Shown here one piece after another: positions 27,212-36,907 of a stretch of DNA of 64,000 nt. Below the pieces are notes generated by a model. That model was not told the origin of the DNA. It ran no database searches and saw only the letters and a program-made list of their open reading frames with translations. The DNA comes from Natronoglomus mannanivorans (GTDB taxonomy: Archaea > Halobacteriota > Halobacteria > Halobacteriales > Natrialbaceae), in NCBI GenBank assembly GCA_025517485.1, contig JAOPKB010000011.1, forward strand, positions 1-64,000, written 5' to 3'. Both the position numbers and the translations under genes were made by a program. The first letter of the stretch is position 1. Every line of letters starts with the position of its first letter.

Positions 27212-28987
27212 GGAGCACGGCGCGGACCAGCGTTCGGCCGGAGTCTTCTGATCGCACGCGGAGAGTTCCATCGGACACTGCGGTCGATCCGCGAGTCGCC
27301 GCGAGAGCTCGTGGGGATCCTGTTCGTCGGAGCGACGATGCTCCTGTTCTCCCTCGGTGGCGCCGCCGGTGCGTACTTCTTGGGCCGTGGACTCCGACAG
27401 GACGGCTCGTTCACCGACTGGTCGTTGCTCCCCGGCGCCCGCGCCGTCGTCGGCAGCCTCTGGCTCGTGCTGGTCGTCGGTGTCGCCTTTCGCACGCTCG
27501 CGAAGGTCGGCCGACTCGAGCAGCGATCGTTGTTGCTGTCGATGGTTCCGGTCCGTGACCTGGTGTTCGGCAAACTCCTCGCCGAGACAGTGGGACTGGC
27601 CTGTTGGCTCGCGATTCCTGTGGGCGCCGTCAGCGTCGCCTTCGCGGTCGGGTCGACCGAGACGGCTTCGGCGCTGGGTCTCCCACCGGTCGCCGTCGTC
27701 CTCGTCGGCTCGGCGATCGCCTGCGGGTTCGTCCTCGGCATCGCCGTCAAACACGTCGCGACGCGGTACGAACCCGTCGTCAGGGTGAAGACGCCGCTGG
27801 CGGTCTGCGGTGCGTTAGGATACGTCGCCCTCATCGTCTCCGGGCGATTCGACGTGATCTTCGCCGGGCTGTACGCGCCGCTTCAGTACTGGCCGGTCTC
27901 CTGGCTGGCCGACGCGATCTTCCTCTCGGTCGTCGGGGTCGACGCGTCGGCGAGAACCGCCGCCGTCGGACTGGCGTTTACGGGCGTCCTCACGGCCGGC
28001 GCGCTCACAGTTGCTCCGCGGCTGGCTGCATTTCACTGGCTCTCCGATGCGCCCCGGATCGATCCCGGGTCGCGGTTCGGATCCAGTTCCTCGAGTCTCG
28101 TTCGTCGCGTCTCCCCCTCACCGTCTCCCTCCAACTCCCATACTCGCGCGCAGTCTCGATCGACCTCGACCGCCAGATCGACGTCGACGGTCGCATCCCT
28201 CCTCGAGCCGGTCACCACCCGCGGAACACGAACGGTCGCGACAGTCGTCTGGCGACGAACCTGGCGGTCGCCGGTTCGACTCCTCTACGTGCTGTACCCG
28301 CTGTTCTTCGCGATCGAGCCGATGCGTCTGACGCTCGAGTCGTTGCGGGCCACGGGGACCGTCCCGGAGTGGATTCCGCCGCTGGTGATGGCGTACGTCG
28401 TCTGGGCGGCGGGAATGGCGTTTACGTTGAACGCGCTCGGCGATCAGGGGTCGACGCTCCCGACGATACTGACGACGCCGGCGTCCGCGCGCGCCGTCGT
28501 CACGGGCCGGATGCTGGTCGGCGTCCTGACGATCGGCCCCCTCGGCGTCGTGCTGGTCGGCGGGCTCGCCGCGGCCAGTTCGTTCTCGCTGCCGACGATC
28601 CTCGGATTCGCGCTCGCGACGACGGTCGGCGTCGTCACGGCGACGGCTCTCGCGACCGGAATCGGCGTCGCCTTCCCCCGATTCGGGACGATCTCGATCA
28701 CCCGTAACCGATCGATGGTCGTTCCGGGGAAAGCCGCCGCATTCGTCTACTCGATCGCCGCACTCACCCTCGCGGGCTCGCTCTCGCTGGTCGCCTTCGA
28801 ACCCGCCTGGGAGCCACTCGCCGCCGGCACCTCGTGGCTTCTCTCGGCCGTCACGCCGCTGTCTCCCGACGTGTCTGCGGGGAGGCTTCGCGCGGTCGGT
28901 GCACTCGTCCTCGCCGGACTCGTGTCCGTCTCGATCTACTCCTTCCGATACGCGGTCGCCACCGTCGAGACCTATACTCTCGAGTGA
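27152..28987 (+). CDS. Large multi-helix permease (ABC-2/exporter-like)
   Basis: A 611-residue protein. A cytosolic MIESEGD repeat and RSLLIARGEFHRTLRSIRES precede two bundles of about six helices each. They are separated by a Ser/Arg/Thr-rich loop at about 310-365 (SPSPSPSNSHTRAQSRSTST). The second half carries LGDQGSTLPTILTTPASARA, similar to the coupling segment of ABC-2 permeases. I infer a membrane subunit of an ABC exporter whose ATPase lies elsewhere. The start could be 27188 instead, given the tandem duplication. A hydrophobic C-terminus (VLAGLVSVSIYSFRYA) ends at an acidic tail. Confidence 0.7.
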   Translation: MIESEGDNGSTAMIESEGDSGARRGPAFGRSLLIARGEFHRTLRSIRESPRELVGILFVGATMLLFSLGGAAGAYFLGRGLRQDGSFTDWSLLPGARAVVGSLWLVLVVGVAFRTLAKVGRLEQRSLLLSMVPVRDLVFGKLLAETVGLACWLAIPVGAVSVAFAVGSTETASALGLPPVAVVLVGSAIACGFVLGIAVKHVATRYEPVVRVKTPLAVCGALGYVALIVSGRFDVIFAGLYAPLQYWPVSWLADAIFLSVVGVDASARTAAVGLAFTGVLTAGALTVAPRLAAFHWLSDAPRIDPGSRFGSSSSSLVRRVSPSPSPSNSHTRAQSRSTSTARSTSTVASLLEPVTTRGTRTVATVVWRRTWRSPVRLLYVLYPLFFAIEPMRLTLESLRATGTVPEWIPPLVMAYVVWAAGMAFTLNALGDQGSTLPTILTTPASARAVVTGRMLVGVLTIGPLGVVLVGGLAAASSFSLPTILGFALATTVGVVTATALATGIGVAFPRFGTISITRNRSMVVPGKAAAFVYSIAALTLAGSLSLVAFEPAWEPLAAGTSWLLSAVTPLSPDVSAGRLRAVGALVLAGLVSVSIYSFRYAVATVETYTLE

Positions 28988-29256
28988 GCCGAGCTCTCTT
29001 CCACCCCCTTCCCTTCGCTCGACAACAGCCCGAACGCGACCACAAAACATATTCCCTCGAGCCGAAATGACGGTGGTAGGAAGGTGGACAGCGGGTAGGG
29101 GTACTCGCGATTCGTGTCCACCGATTTATCACAGCCTCGAGCGACGGGTCTCGCGTTCAGTCTCCGTTTCTCTTCCGCTCTTCCCTCTCCGCTCACACTC
29201 CACCGCTACCTCGGGGGGACTCGCCGAGTCCGGGCCGACCCACCCTCACCCTCTGC
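28988..29256. other. 269-bp interval between convergent genes
   Basis: No gene seen. It holds pyrimidine-rich stretches (for example TCTCTTCCACCCCCTTCCC near 28993) but no clear hairpin terminator, and separates the permease from the leftward YdjM-like gene. Confidence 0.4.
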
Positions 29257-29811
29257 TCACTCGAGCCACTCCGGCGTCCACTCGACCAGCCGCCGGCGCA
29301 GGAGTGCGTAGGCCAGCGAGAGTACGACGCCGCCGACGACGACTGCACGAATCCAGCCATCGAAGACGACCAGTGCGGGAACCGCGAGCGCGACGGCGAG
29401 GGCGGCGTCCTCGGGCGCACCGTCGTAGCGGATCCATCGCCGTGGCCGGATCCAGCTGCCGCGAACGTGGTCGTACACCGCCCGCTCGCTCGCGTTCTTC
29501 CAGGGGTCCATCTCGGGACCGCCGCCGAGGGCGTCGCTGGCCGCGTGGAGCCAGGCCGTCAGCGCGAACGCCGCGACGCCTGCGGTGAGCGCCGACGGTG
29601 AGAGGGCAGCGACCGCGAGGGCTGGAACCGCCAGCAGACCTCCCAGAAGAGGAAAGTGGAAGGTCCGCCGATGCTCGAGGACGAGGTCGACGTCGGGTGC
29701 CAGTCCGCCGACGATCGCCCCGACGGCTAGCGGGGCGGCGAGTGCGGGCTCGAGAAAGACGACTGGAGCGACGACTGCGAGGCCCGCGAACACGTGGGTC
29801 GTCGCCATCAT
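29257..29811 (-). CDS. YdjM-like membrane-bound metal-dependent hydrolase
   Basis: A 184-residue protein starting MMATTHVFAGLAVV. His in TTHVFAG, Asp in GGLAPDVDLVLEHRR and His in HFPLLGG, with WLHAASDALGG, form the metal-site pattern of the YdjM/LexA-binding-type membrane hydrolase family (DUF457-like). About five helices. The biochemical role is unknown; family members are linked to membrane stress. Of the two adjacent ATGs I took the outer (29811); longer readings need a TTG start. Confidence 0.8.
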   Translation of the reverse strand: MMATTHVFAGLAVVAPVVFLEPALAAPLAVGAIVGGLAPDVDLVLEHRRTFHFPLLGGLLAVPALAVAALSPSALTAGVAAFALTAWLHAASDALGGGPEMDPWKNASERAVYDHVRGSWIRPRRWIRYDGAPEDAALAVALAVPALVVFDGWIRAVVVGGVVLSLAYALLRRRLVEWTPEWLE

Positions 29812-29892
29812 GTGTTCGCCTACGCCGGCGACGGTGAAAACGGTACGCAAACCGGACTCGGTTCGTCGGTACGGATCGCTCGGTTTTCGAGT

Positions 29893-30393
29893 TCAGACGC
29901 CGTCGTCGCCGCCGACCAGATTCTCGCCCTGATACGAGCCGTCGTAGACGTCCTGGTGATCCGCCGCCGCGAACACCAGTTGGGCGATGCGGGCCCCGCG
30001 CTCGAGTTCGACGTCGTGGTGGACCTGCAACAGGCCCTCGCCGCGGCCCTCGTAGCCGGCGTCCCAGACGGCGGTGTTGAGCATACAGGAGTTGCGCATC
30101 AACGACGACCGCGGGTAGACGAAGCCGACGTGTTCCTCGGGAATCCGAATCCGTTCACCGTACCGGACTACGTACGACCCCTCGGGGAGATAGTAGGTGT
30201 CGGGGGCCTTCTGCTCGCGTTGCTCGAGCGGGCGAGCGACGCGGTCGCCGATCTCCTTGCCGTCGGTGGTGATCCGTCCCGGATCACGCTGTTCGAAGAC
30301 GATATCGACCGTGAGATCGACGCCGTTGGGCTGGACCTGCTCGTCGGTCGTCGGCGACACGTGGTCGGCGACGAACGTACCGGAGCGATACAT
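29893..30393 (-). CDS. dut: dCTP deaminase / dUTP diphosphatase family protein
   Basis: A 166-residue trimeric dUTPase-fold protein. Landmarks are QPNGVDLTVDIVFEQ, the conserved FVYPRSSLMRNS motif, NTAVWDAGYEGRGEG and ERGARIAQLVFA. It keeps dUTP low and supplies dUMP for thymidylate synthesis. The sequence alone does not clearly separate the deaminase from the diphosphatase; haloarchaeal copies with this start (MYRSGTFV) are usually named dUTPase. The start is the ATG at 30393, 218 bp from the divergent aconitase gene. Confidence 0.85.
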   Translation of the reverse strand: MYRSGTFVADHVSPTTDEQVQPNGVDLTVDIVFEQRDPGRITTDGKEIGDRVARPLEQREQKAPDTYYLPEGSYVVRYGERIRIPEEHVGFVYPRSSLMRNSCMLNTAVWDAGYEGRGEGLLQVHHDVELERGARIAQLVFAAADHQDVYDGSYQGENLVGGDDGV

Positions 30394-30575
30394 GTACTCG
30401 AGTGCGCGGCGCAGATGCCAAAAGCGTATCGTCGTCGGGAGGCTATGGGTGTGGCTCCCGTTTCACCCGGTGGCGTGGGGCGCGGAGTGCCCATTCGAAT
30501 ACACGAACGGCAAGAGTTGCGGTAATACTGTCCGTTTGGGGGATTCTACACGGTCGTCCGGAATAGAAACACGCT

Positions 30576-30584
30576 GGTTTTATC
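30576..30584 (+). promoter_or_regulatory. TATA box of the aconitase gene
   Basis: GGTTTTATC is centred 31 bp before the ATG at 30612, predicting a leader of only a few bases. Confidence 0.6.
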
Positions 30585-30611
30585 AGGGCGGGAAGCCGAG
30601 TTTCGGACGCT

Positions 30612-32585
30612 ATGGGACAGACCCTTACTGAGAAAATTCTCGAGGATCACCTCGTCGAGGGCAACCTCGAAACGGGCGAGGAGATCGGCATCGAGATCGA
30701 CCAGGTACTAACCCAGGACACCACTGGGACGATGGTCTGGCTGCAGTTCGAAGCGATGGAACTGGACGAAGTCCAGACGGAAATCGCCGCCCAGTACTGC
30801 GACCACCAGACTTATCAATTTGACTTCAAGAACACCGACGACCACCGTTTCCTCCGTTCTGCGGCCGGTACGTTTGGCGCTCACTTCTCTCGACCCGGCA
30901 ACGGCATCTGCCACCAGGTCCACAAGGAACACTTCGCCGCACCCGGCAAGACGATGCTCGGATCGGACTCGCACACGCCCACGCCCGGTGGGCTCGGCGA
31001 ACTCGCCATCGGCGCCGGCGGGATCGACGTTGCCGTCGCGATGGGTGGCGCACCCTACTACATCGAGATGCCCGAAATCGTGGAGATCCGCCTCGAGGGC
31101 GAACTCCCCGAGTGGGCGACCGCCAAAGACGTCGCACTCGAACTGCTGCGTCGCCTGACCGTCAAGGGCGGCGTCGGCAAGATCTTCGAGTACACCGGCC
31201 CCGGCGTCGAGACGCTGACCGTCCCCGAGCGGACGACGATCACCAACCTCGGTACCGAACTCGGCGCGACCACGTCGATCTTCGGCACCGACGAGAACAC
31301 CCAGGACTTCCTCGACAAACTCGGTCGCGGCGACGAGTTCGTCGAACTCTCGCCCGACGAGGACGCCGAGTACGACGACCAGATCACGGTCGACCTCTCC
31401 GATCTCGAGCCGCTGATCGCAGAGCCGTCGATGCCCGACAACGTCGTGCCCGTCCGCGAGGTCGCCGGCACGAAAGTCGATCAGGTCATGATCGGCTCCT
31501 GTACTAACGGCGCCTACGAGGACATCCTCCCTGGCGCGAAGATGCTCGAGGGCCGCGAGGTCTCGAAGACGACCGAGATGATCGTCGCCCCCGCCAGCAA
31601 GCAGGCCAGCGAGATGCTCGCCCGCGAGGGCTGGGTCGCCGAGATGATGGCCGCCGGCGTCAACTTCTCCGAGGCCACCTGCGGTGCGTGTATCGGTAAC
31701 GGTCACGTACCCGCCTCCGACTCCGTCTCGCTGCGTACCTTCAACCGCAACTTCGAGGGCCGCTCGGGGATCGAGGACGACAACGTCTACCTCTGTTCGC
31801 CCGAAGTCGCCACCGCCGCCGCGATCGCCGGCGAGATCGTCGATCCGCGCGATCTGGCCGACGACCTCGGCGACCTCGAGGATCCGGGCATCGAGCTGCC
31901 CGACAAGTACCTCGGCAGCGACGCCGACCTGATCGCCCCCGACGAGGCCGTCGACGACGAACTCATCAAGGGCCCGAACATCGGCGACGTTCCCCTCAAG
32001 GACCCGCTCGGCTCGGATCTCGAGGGTGAGGTCCTGCTGAAGATGGTCGACAACATCACGACCGACCACATCAGCCCGGCCAACGCCGACGTCCTGATGT
32101 ACCGGTCGAACATCCCGAAACTGAGCGAGTTCACGCTCGCCCGCGTCGACGAGACCTTCGCCGACCGCGCGCTCGAGGCCGACGGCGGCTTCCTGCTCGC
32201 CGGCGAGAACTACGGACAGGGGTCCTCGCGCGAGCACGCGGCGCTGTGCCCGATGTACCTCGGCGTCGAGGGCGTTCTCGCACAGAGTTTCGCCCGGATC
32301 CACCGCGCGAACCTCTTCAACTTCGGTCTCATTCCGCTGACGATCGACGAGGAGACCTACGACGCCATCGAGCAGGGCGACGAGGTCGAGATCGTCGACG
32401 ACGTCCGCGAGGGCGTCGCGAACGGCGAGGAGGAGTTCACCATCAGCGTCAACGGCGAGGAGGAGTTCACCGCGAGACTCGACGCCTCCCAGCGCGAACG
32501 CGACATCCTCGCGGCCGGCGGCAAGCTCTCCTGGACGAAAGACCAGGTCGACGAGGCCGGCTCCGGCGCCCCCGCCGACGACTGA
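30612..32585 (+). CDS. acnA: Aconitate hydratase
   Basis: A 657-residue enzyme of the citric acid cycle that interconverts citrate and isocitrate. The 4Fe-4S ligands are the Cys in GSCTNGAYEDI and the pair in ATCGACIGNGH. Other landmarks are SDSHTPTPGGLGELAIGAGG near 115 and, in the swivel domain, GENYGQGSSREHAALCP. The length fits the archaeal/mitochondrial-type enzyme. It is cytosolic, monocistronic and has a good TATA box. A T-rich tract follows the stop. Confidence 0.97.
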   Translation: MGQTLTEKILEDHLVEGNLETGEEIGIEIDQVLTQDTTGTMVWLQFEAMELDEVQTEIAAQYCDHQTYQFDFKNTDDHRFLRSAAGTFGAHFSRPGNGICHQVHKEHFAAPGKTMLGSDSHTPTPGGLGELAIGAGGIDVAVAMGGAPYYIEMPEIVEIRLEGELPEWATAKDVALELLRRLTVKGGVGKIFEYTGPGVETLTVPERTTITNLGTELGATTSIFGTDENTQDFLDKLGRGDEFVELSPDEDAEYDDQITVDLSDLEPLIAEPSMPDNVVPVREVAGTKVDQVMIGSCTNGAYEDILPGAKMLEGREVSKTTEMIVAPASKQASEMLAREGWVAEMMAAGVNFSEATCGACIGNGHVPASDSVSLRTFNRNFEGRSGIEDDNVYLCSPEVATAAAIAGEIVDPRDLADDLGDLEDPGIELPDKYLGSDADLIAPDEAVDDELIKGPNIGDVPLKDPLGSDLEGEVLLKMVDNITTDHISPANADVLMYRSNIPKLSEFTLARVDETFADRALEADGGFLLAGENYGQGSSREHAALCPMYLGVEGVLAQSFARIHRANLFNFGLIPLTIDEETYDAIEQGDEVEIVDDVREGVANGEEEFTISVNGEEEFTARLDASQRERDILAAGGKLSWTKDQVDEAGSGAPADD

Positions 32586-32589
32586 TCGG

Positions 32590-32628
32590 TTCGCCGTTTC
32601 TTTCTTCTCTTTGCGTTTCTTCTCGAGT
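32590..32628 (+). terminator. Pyrimidine/T-rich terminator after aconitase
   Basis: GCCGTTTCTTTCTTCTCTTT and a further TTTCTTCTC run follow the stop codon within 40 bp. Archaeal RNA polymerase terminates at such T-rich tracts without a hairpin. Confidence 0.45.
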
Positions 32629-32775
32629 CACCCACCGAGTCTGAACGTTGTCGACCGCGAATCGACTCGAGTCGGCCAGTCAGCGACCGTTCCGTCTCGC
32701 GTGCCCGACGTGACCTCGAGGCCTCGAGACGCTCGAGACGCTCGAGAGAGACAGTCCGTGTGGCCGCTTGGCGAA

Positions 32776-32784
32776 CCTATTAGG
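32776..32784 (+). promoter_or_regulatory. TATA box for the second LLM oxidoreductase
   Basis: CCTATTAGG is centred 27 bp before the ATG at 32807, indicating a leaderless mRNA and deciding that start over one at 32768, which would lie in the promoter. Confidence 0.55.
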
Positions 32785-32806
32785 ACCTCGTCGAGGAGAC
32801 ACGGGT

Positions 32807-33748
32807 ATGGAGTTCGGCTACCACCACTCTTCGTTCGCGACCCACGACGACCGACCGGCGGCGCAAGCGCTCGTCGACCGCGCCCAGCGACTCGAGGACG
32901 ACGGCTTCGACTGGTTCACGCTGATGGATCACCTGTGGCAGCTGCCGTTCGTCGGTCACAAAGACGAGCCGTTCGTCGAGTGTTACACCGGGCTGTCGGC
33001 GGTCGCCGCCGCCACGGAGCGAATGCAGCTGAGCGGCCTCGTTACCTGCGCTCACTACCGAAATCCGGGCTATCTCGCCAAAGCCGTCAGTTCGCTCGAC
33101 GCGCTCTCGGGCGGTCGTACGGTGCTCGGCATCGGTGCCGGCTGGTACGAGGCCGAGTACGACGCGATCGGGATCGACTATCCGCCGGCGGACGAGCGCA
33201 TCCGACAGCTGCGAGATCAGATCGAGCTCTGTACCGCCGCCTGGACCGAGGAGTCGCCGGTCAGCTACGAGGGCGAGTACTACTCGCTCGAGGAGCTCTA
33301 CCTCGATCCGAAACCCGACGACATCCCGATTCTGGTCGGCGGTGGGGGAGAGCAACTCACGCTCCGGTTGACCGCCGAGTACGCCGACTGGTGGAACCTC
33401 CCGGGCGTCACCCCCGAGGAGTACCAGCACAAACTCGACGTCCTGCGAGAGCACTGCGAGACCGCCGGCCGCGAGTACGGCGAGATCGACAAGACGGTGA
33501 CGATCACGACGGTGATCAGGGACGAAACCGAGGCCGCCCACGAAGCCTACGAGGAGCTGCAGGAAGCGACCGACGCGGAGACGACGCCACGCGAGGAGTT
33601 CCGAGGACTGATCGGCACGCCAGCGGAGGTCGCGGAAGGCATCGAGGAGTACCGCGATCTGGGCGTCGACCGCTTCCAGATCGGGCCGCCGAAGAACGAT
33701 CCGGAGACGATCGACCGGTTCGTCGACGACGTGATGGACGAGGTCTGA
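32807..33748 (+). CDS. F420-dependent LLM-class oxidoreductase
   Basis: A 313-residue LLM TIM barrel: MEFGYHHSSF at the start, FDWFTLMDHLWQLPFVG, LGIGAGWYEAEYDAIGIDYP and DDIPILVGGGGEQLTLRL. This is the TIGR03560-like/F420 LLM pattern, distinct from the FGD-like protein at 7700. It should bind F420 or FMN; the substrate is unknown. The gene is monocistronic, 27 bp from the convergent flavoenzyme gene's end. Confidence 0.88.
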   Translation: MEFGYHHSSFATHDDRPAAQALVDRAQRLEDDGFDWFTLMDHLWQLPFVGHKDEPFVECYTGLSAVAAATERMQLSGLVTCAHYRNPGYLAKAVSSLDALSGGRTVLGIGAGWYEAEYDAIGIDYPPADERIRQLRDQIELCTAAWTEESPVSYEGEYYSLEELYLDPKPDDIPILVGGGGEQLTLRLTAEYADWWNLPGVTPEEYQHKLDVLREHCETAGREYGEIDKTVTITTVIRDETEAAHEAYEELQEATDAETTPREEFRGLIGTPAEVAEGIEEYRDLGVDRFQIGPPKNDPETIDRFVDDVMDEV

Positions 33749-33775
33749 GTTCGTCACCGGCGCGCGGTGGAGCTC

Positions 33776-34909
33776 TCACTCTTCGAACCGATCCAGCGAG
33801 AACATCCCGATCTCGTGGTCGGTCTCGCCCTCGAGCGCCAGATCCGACAGAATCTCCCCGACAACGGTGGCGAACTTGAACCCGTGGCCGGAGAACCCCG
33901 CGCCGACGACGACTTCCGGGTGGTCGGGAAGGGTGTCGAGGATGAAGTCTTCGTCGGGCGTGTTGGTGAACAGGCAGGTCTTCAGGCGCATCGTCTCGCC
34001 GGCGCCCGTCGGGAAGTACTTATCGGCGAACTCCCGGAGCACACGCTCGTCCTCGGGCATCGGCTCGCGGTCCATCTGGTCTGGATCGGCGGTCCCACCG
34101 CGGTGGTGATAGCGGCCGAACTTGAACCCGGGCACCTCGAAGACGGGGAAGCCGTAGTAGCGTCCCTCGGGAACCTCGAGGTTGAACACCGGGAACTTCT
34201 CGGGTGCGAAGTGTGCCGGTGCCGTCGGCTGGAGCCACGCCAGCACCTGCCGTTCGGGGACGGCGATCCCTTCGAGGGCGTCGACGAATCGGGCGGCCCA
34301 CGCACCGGCGGTGATCACCAGGTTGTCGGCGTGGTACTCGTCGTGATTGGTCTGGACGCGGACGCCGTCCGGGAGCGACTGCCAGGATGTCACTCGCTCG
34401 CGTGCGCGAATCGTCGCGCCCGCCTCGTGGGCCCGGTTCACGTGGGCGACGATACACTGTTCGGGAACGAGAAAGCCGCCGTCGGGCTGGAAGACCGCCT
34501 CGTACTCCTCGGGCAGGTCGTAGCCGGGGTACCGGTCGGCCAGTTCCGAACTCGAGAAAGACTCGTACGCGAGGTCGTGTTCCTCACAAGAGCGGCGCGA
34601 GCCCGCGACCAGCGACCCGTCCGGGGGGCCGACGTCCAGCGACCCCGTCTCGTACAGCAACTGTCGGTCGTGAGACGCCTCGAGGTCTCGCCACAGGTCG
34701 TACGCACGATTCAACAACGGGACGTAGGCGGGGTCCTCGGCGTAGGCCCGACGGATGATCCGGGTGATGCCGTGGGAGGAGCCGTAGCCGTGGGGGACGT
34801 CGAAGCGCTCGAGGCCGAGGACGTCGACGCCGCGTTCGGCGAGGGTGGCGACGGTCGCACTGCCCATGCCGCCGACGCCGAGGACGATTACGTCGTACCG
34901 ATCGCTCAT
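33776..34909 (-). CDS. Sarcosine oxidase / N-methyltryptophan oxidase-type flavoenzyme
   Basis: A 377-residue FAD amino-acid oxidase of the monomeric sarcosine oxidase (SoxA/SolA) family. The dinucleotide motif is VLGVGGMGSATVATLAERG (about 9-27), followed by HGSSHGITRIIRRAY. The covalent-FAD Cys context is RLKTCLFTNTPDEDFILD, and GAGFSGHGFKFATVVGEIL lies near the end. It oxidises N-methyl or primary amines of amino acids and produces H2O2. The start is the ATG at 34909, right before the Rossmann strand. A nearby msrA could repair damage, but they are not linked. Confidence 0.9.
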   Translation of the reverse strand: MSDRYDVIVLGVGGMGSATVATLAERGVDVLGLERFDVPHGYGSSHGITRIIRRAYAEDPAYVPLLNRAYDLWRDLEASHDRQLLYETGSLDVGPPDGSLVAGSRRSCEEHDLAYESFSSSELADRYPGYDLPEEYEAVFQPDGGFLVPEQCIVAHVNRAHEAGATIRARERVTSWQSLPDGVRVQTNHDEYHADNLVITAGAWAARFVDALEGIAVPERQVLAWLQPTAPAHFAPEKFPVFNLEVPEGRYYGFPVFEVPGFKFGRYHHRGGTADPDQMDREPMPEDERVLREFADKYFPTGAGETMRLKTCLFTNTPDEDFILDTLPDHPEVVVGAGFSGHGFKFATVVGEILSDLALEGETDHEIGMFSLDRFEE

Positions 34910-35026
34910 GCGCCCGGATTTCACGGCGGGAGTGAAATGGTTCCCGCTTGCGGCGGTTCGTTGCCGACGTCGCCGCCGTTTCCGGTGCCGGTGCCGATGC
35001 TGACGGCCGCTGTCGACGACCGACGA

Positions 35027-35530
35027 TCAGCCGTCTCCTCCCTCGGCCCGCTCGCGCAACCGACGCTGGTACCGCCGCTCGGTCACGTGGCCGATCCCGT
35101 CGGCGAGTTCGTCGCGGACCGAATCCTCGAACCGGTCTAATGGCACGAGAAAGTCCGCCTGAAAGTCCTCGACGAGCTCGTAGGTCCACCGGTCTTCGAC
35201 CGCCCCTCGCGGGAGGTGGTCGTCCCGGAGTTCGTCGGCCCACTCCTCGTGGCCGTCTTCTCGCAGCAGGGTTTCGGCCTCGGCCATCCGGTTCATCGCG
35301 TGGCCGAGTTCGTGATGGAAAGCGAGCAAGTTGCCGTACGAGCGGTGGATGTGCTCGATTGCCAGTTGCAACTCGTGGAGCGCGTCCTGTTCGGCGTCGG
35401 TGAGCTCTAAGTCGTCGACGTCGGTGTGATCCGAACGAGAGTCCGCGTTCGTATCGCGTTCTCCCTCTCCGTTCCGCTCGCGCACGTCCAGTTCGTCTCG
35501 ATTGCGATCGCGATCTCGATCCGGGGACAT
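35027..35530 (-). CDS. Haloarchaeal helical protein of unknown function
   Basis: A 167-residue acidic, helical, soluble protein. A 45-residue Asp/Arg/Glu-rich disordered N-terminus precedes a helical core: LTDAEQDALHELQLAIEHIH, YGNLLAFHHELGHAMNRMAE, LLREDGHEEWADELRDDHLP. The HELGH string resembles a zinc-protease HExxH, but the context (a long four-helix bundle) and lack of a third ligand argue against a protease. No family recognised. ATG at 35530. Confidence 0.7.
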   Translation of the reverse strand: MSPDRDRDRNRDELDVRERNGEGERDTNADSRSDHTDVDDLELTDAEQDALHELQLAIEHIHRSYGNLLAFHHELGHAMNRMAEAETLLREDGHEEWADELRDDHLPRGAVEDRWTYELVEDFQADFLVPLDRFEDSVRDELADGIGHVTERRYQRRLRERAEGGDG

Positions 35531-35592
35531 ACGGTGACGACGACGGCGATCACAAAAGTGGTTGACCCGACACCCCCGCGCGGAACATGGCC

Positions 35593-36825
35593 TCACACCT
35601 CGAGCGTCTCACCGAGCTCCGGCGCCGCCGCGTCGATCCCGTCCGCTCGAAGACCCTCAGCGAACCCGGCACAGTCGTCGCCGTGATTGACGAACACGGT
35701 GGCGTCGGTGTACGACTCGAGAAACGAGCGCAGGCCGTCGTGGTCGGCGTGTGCCGAGAAGTCGTACTGCTCGACCTGCGCGCTGACGGGCATGATCCGG
35801 CCGTCGATCTCGGCTCGCCCGGTCTCGAGTAACTCCCGTCCGGGCGTCCCCTCGACCTGATAGCCGGTCATGGTGATCTTGTTGGTCGGATGCTGGCGAA
35901 TCGCGGGAATGTAGGTCATCGCGGGGCCGCCGCTGAGCATTCCGCTCGTGGTGACGACGACGGCCGTCTGGTCGACGATTCGCTTTCGCTGGCCGTCTCG
36001 GCCGGTGACGAAGCGGGCGTGAGAGGTCGCCCGGCGGAGCGCGTCGGGATCGCGGACGAACGCGGGGTACTGGCGAAGCATCCGGGTGACGCGTTTGCCC
36101 ATTCCGTCGACGTAACACGGGATGTCGTGGGCCGCACAGACGAGCAGGAGTTCCTGGGTGCGACCGATGGCGAACGCCGGGACGACGACGGAACCGCCCT
36201 CCCAGAGGGTCGTCTCGACGCTCTCGACGAAGCGCTCCTCGACGGTAGCGCGGTCGTCGTGTTCGACATCGGCGTACGTGCTCTCACAGATGACGACGTC
36301 GGCGTCGGGCCGGGCGGTCGTCCCGGCGACCAGTCGCTGCTCGCCGGTGTGAAAGTCGGCGGTGTACAGCAAACGGGTCTCGCCGTCGTCGACGAGAACG
36401 TGCGCGCTCCCCGGAATGTGGCCCGCGTTGAAGAACGTCACCTCGTGGCCCGCCGCTTCGAACGGCTCGCGGTAGCCGTGGCGTTCGGACACCTGCGTGA
36501 CCCGCTCGAGTTCGGTCTCCGTGAACGGGCAGTCGTAGGTGCCGCCATGGAGTTTCAGCGTGTCTCGAGCGAGCGTGCGCGTCAGCTCTTCCGTGGGCGG
36601 CGTCCAGTGGATCGGCGGCCGGGCGTCGCCGGAAAGCAGCGACGGGATGGCCCCGACGTGGTCGAGGTGGCCGTGGGAGACGACGACCGCGTCGGGATCG
36701 ACCGAGTCGACGGGAAACTGCGGCGGGTTCCCCGTCAGCATACCGTAATCGAGCAACAGCGAGTCGTTGACGAGGATGGCACTCCGGCCGACCTCGCCCG
36801 TGCCGCCGAGAAACCGGATCTCCAT
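35593..36825 (-). CDS. Beta-CASP metallo-beta-lactamase ribonuclease-like protein
   Basis: A 410-residue protein. The MBL motif VVSHGHLDHVGAIPSL (about 55-70), the GHIPGSAHVLVDD His and TADFHTGEQ Asp form the dinuclear zinc site. The beta-CASP half has VVPAFAIGRTQELLLV (motif A region), SGMLSGGPAMTYI, and SAHADHDGLRSFL with the final His. Related archaeal enzymes are RNA 5'-3' exonucleases or endonucleases (RNase J/CPSF type). This smaller form has no KH domains. It starts at 36825 at MEIRFLGGTGEVG, with no leader. Cytosolic. Confidence 0.9.
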   Translation of the reverse strand: MEIRFLGGTGEVGRSAILVNDSLLLDYGMLTGNPPQFPVDSVDPDAVVVSHGHLDHVGAIPSLLSGDARPPIHWTPPTEELTRTLARDTLKLHGGTYDCPFTETELERVTQVSERHGYREPFEAAGHEVTFFNAGHIPGSAHVLVDDGETRLLYTADFHTGEQRLVAGTTARPDADVVICESTYADVEHDDRATVEERFVESVETTLWEGGSVVVPAFAIGRTQELLLVCAAHDIPCYVDGMGKRVTRMLRQYPAFVRDPDALRRATSHARFVTGRDGQRKRIVDQTAVVVTTSGMLSGGPAMTYIPAIRQHPTNKITMTGYQVEGTPGRELLETGRAEIDGRIMPVSAQVEQYDFSAHADHDGLRSFLESYTDATVFVNHGDDCAGFAEGLRADGIDAAAPELGETLEV

Positions 36826-36907
36826 TACTCGTCTGTACGACTCGAGCCGTTTCCCTCCGTCGGTTCGTGGTCGGTCGGGTGTCTCGTCGGCTCGGTCTCT
36901 CGGTTGC

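Noticed and set aside
30708-32303. 531-codon open frame antisense to aconitase
   Set aside because: Pure shadow of the aconitase gene, whose cluster ligands and length are intact.
35250-35350. HELGH string suggesting a zinc metalloprotease (in the 167-residue protein)
   Set aside because: It lies in a long amphipathic helix of a helical-bundle protein, with no third zinc ligand or signal peptide. Probably chance.
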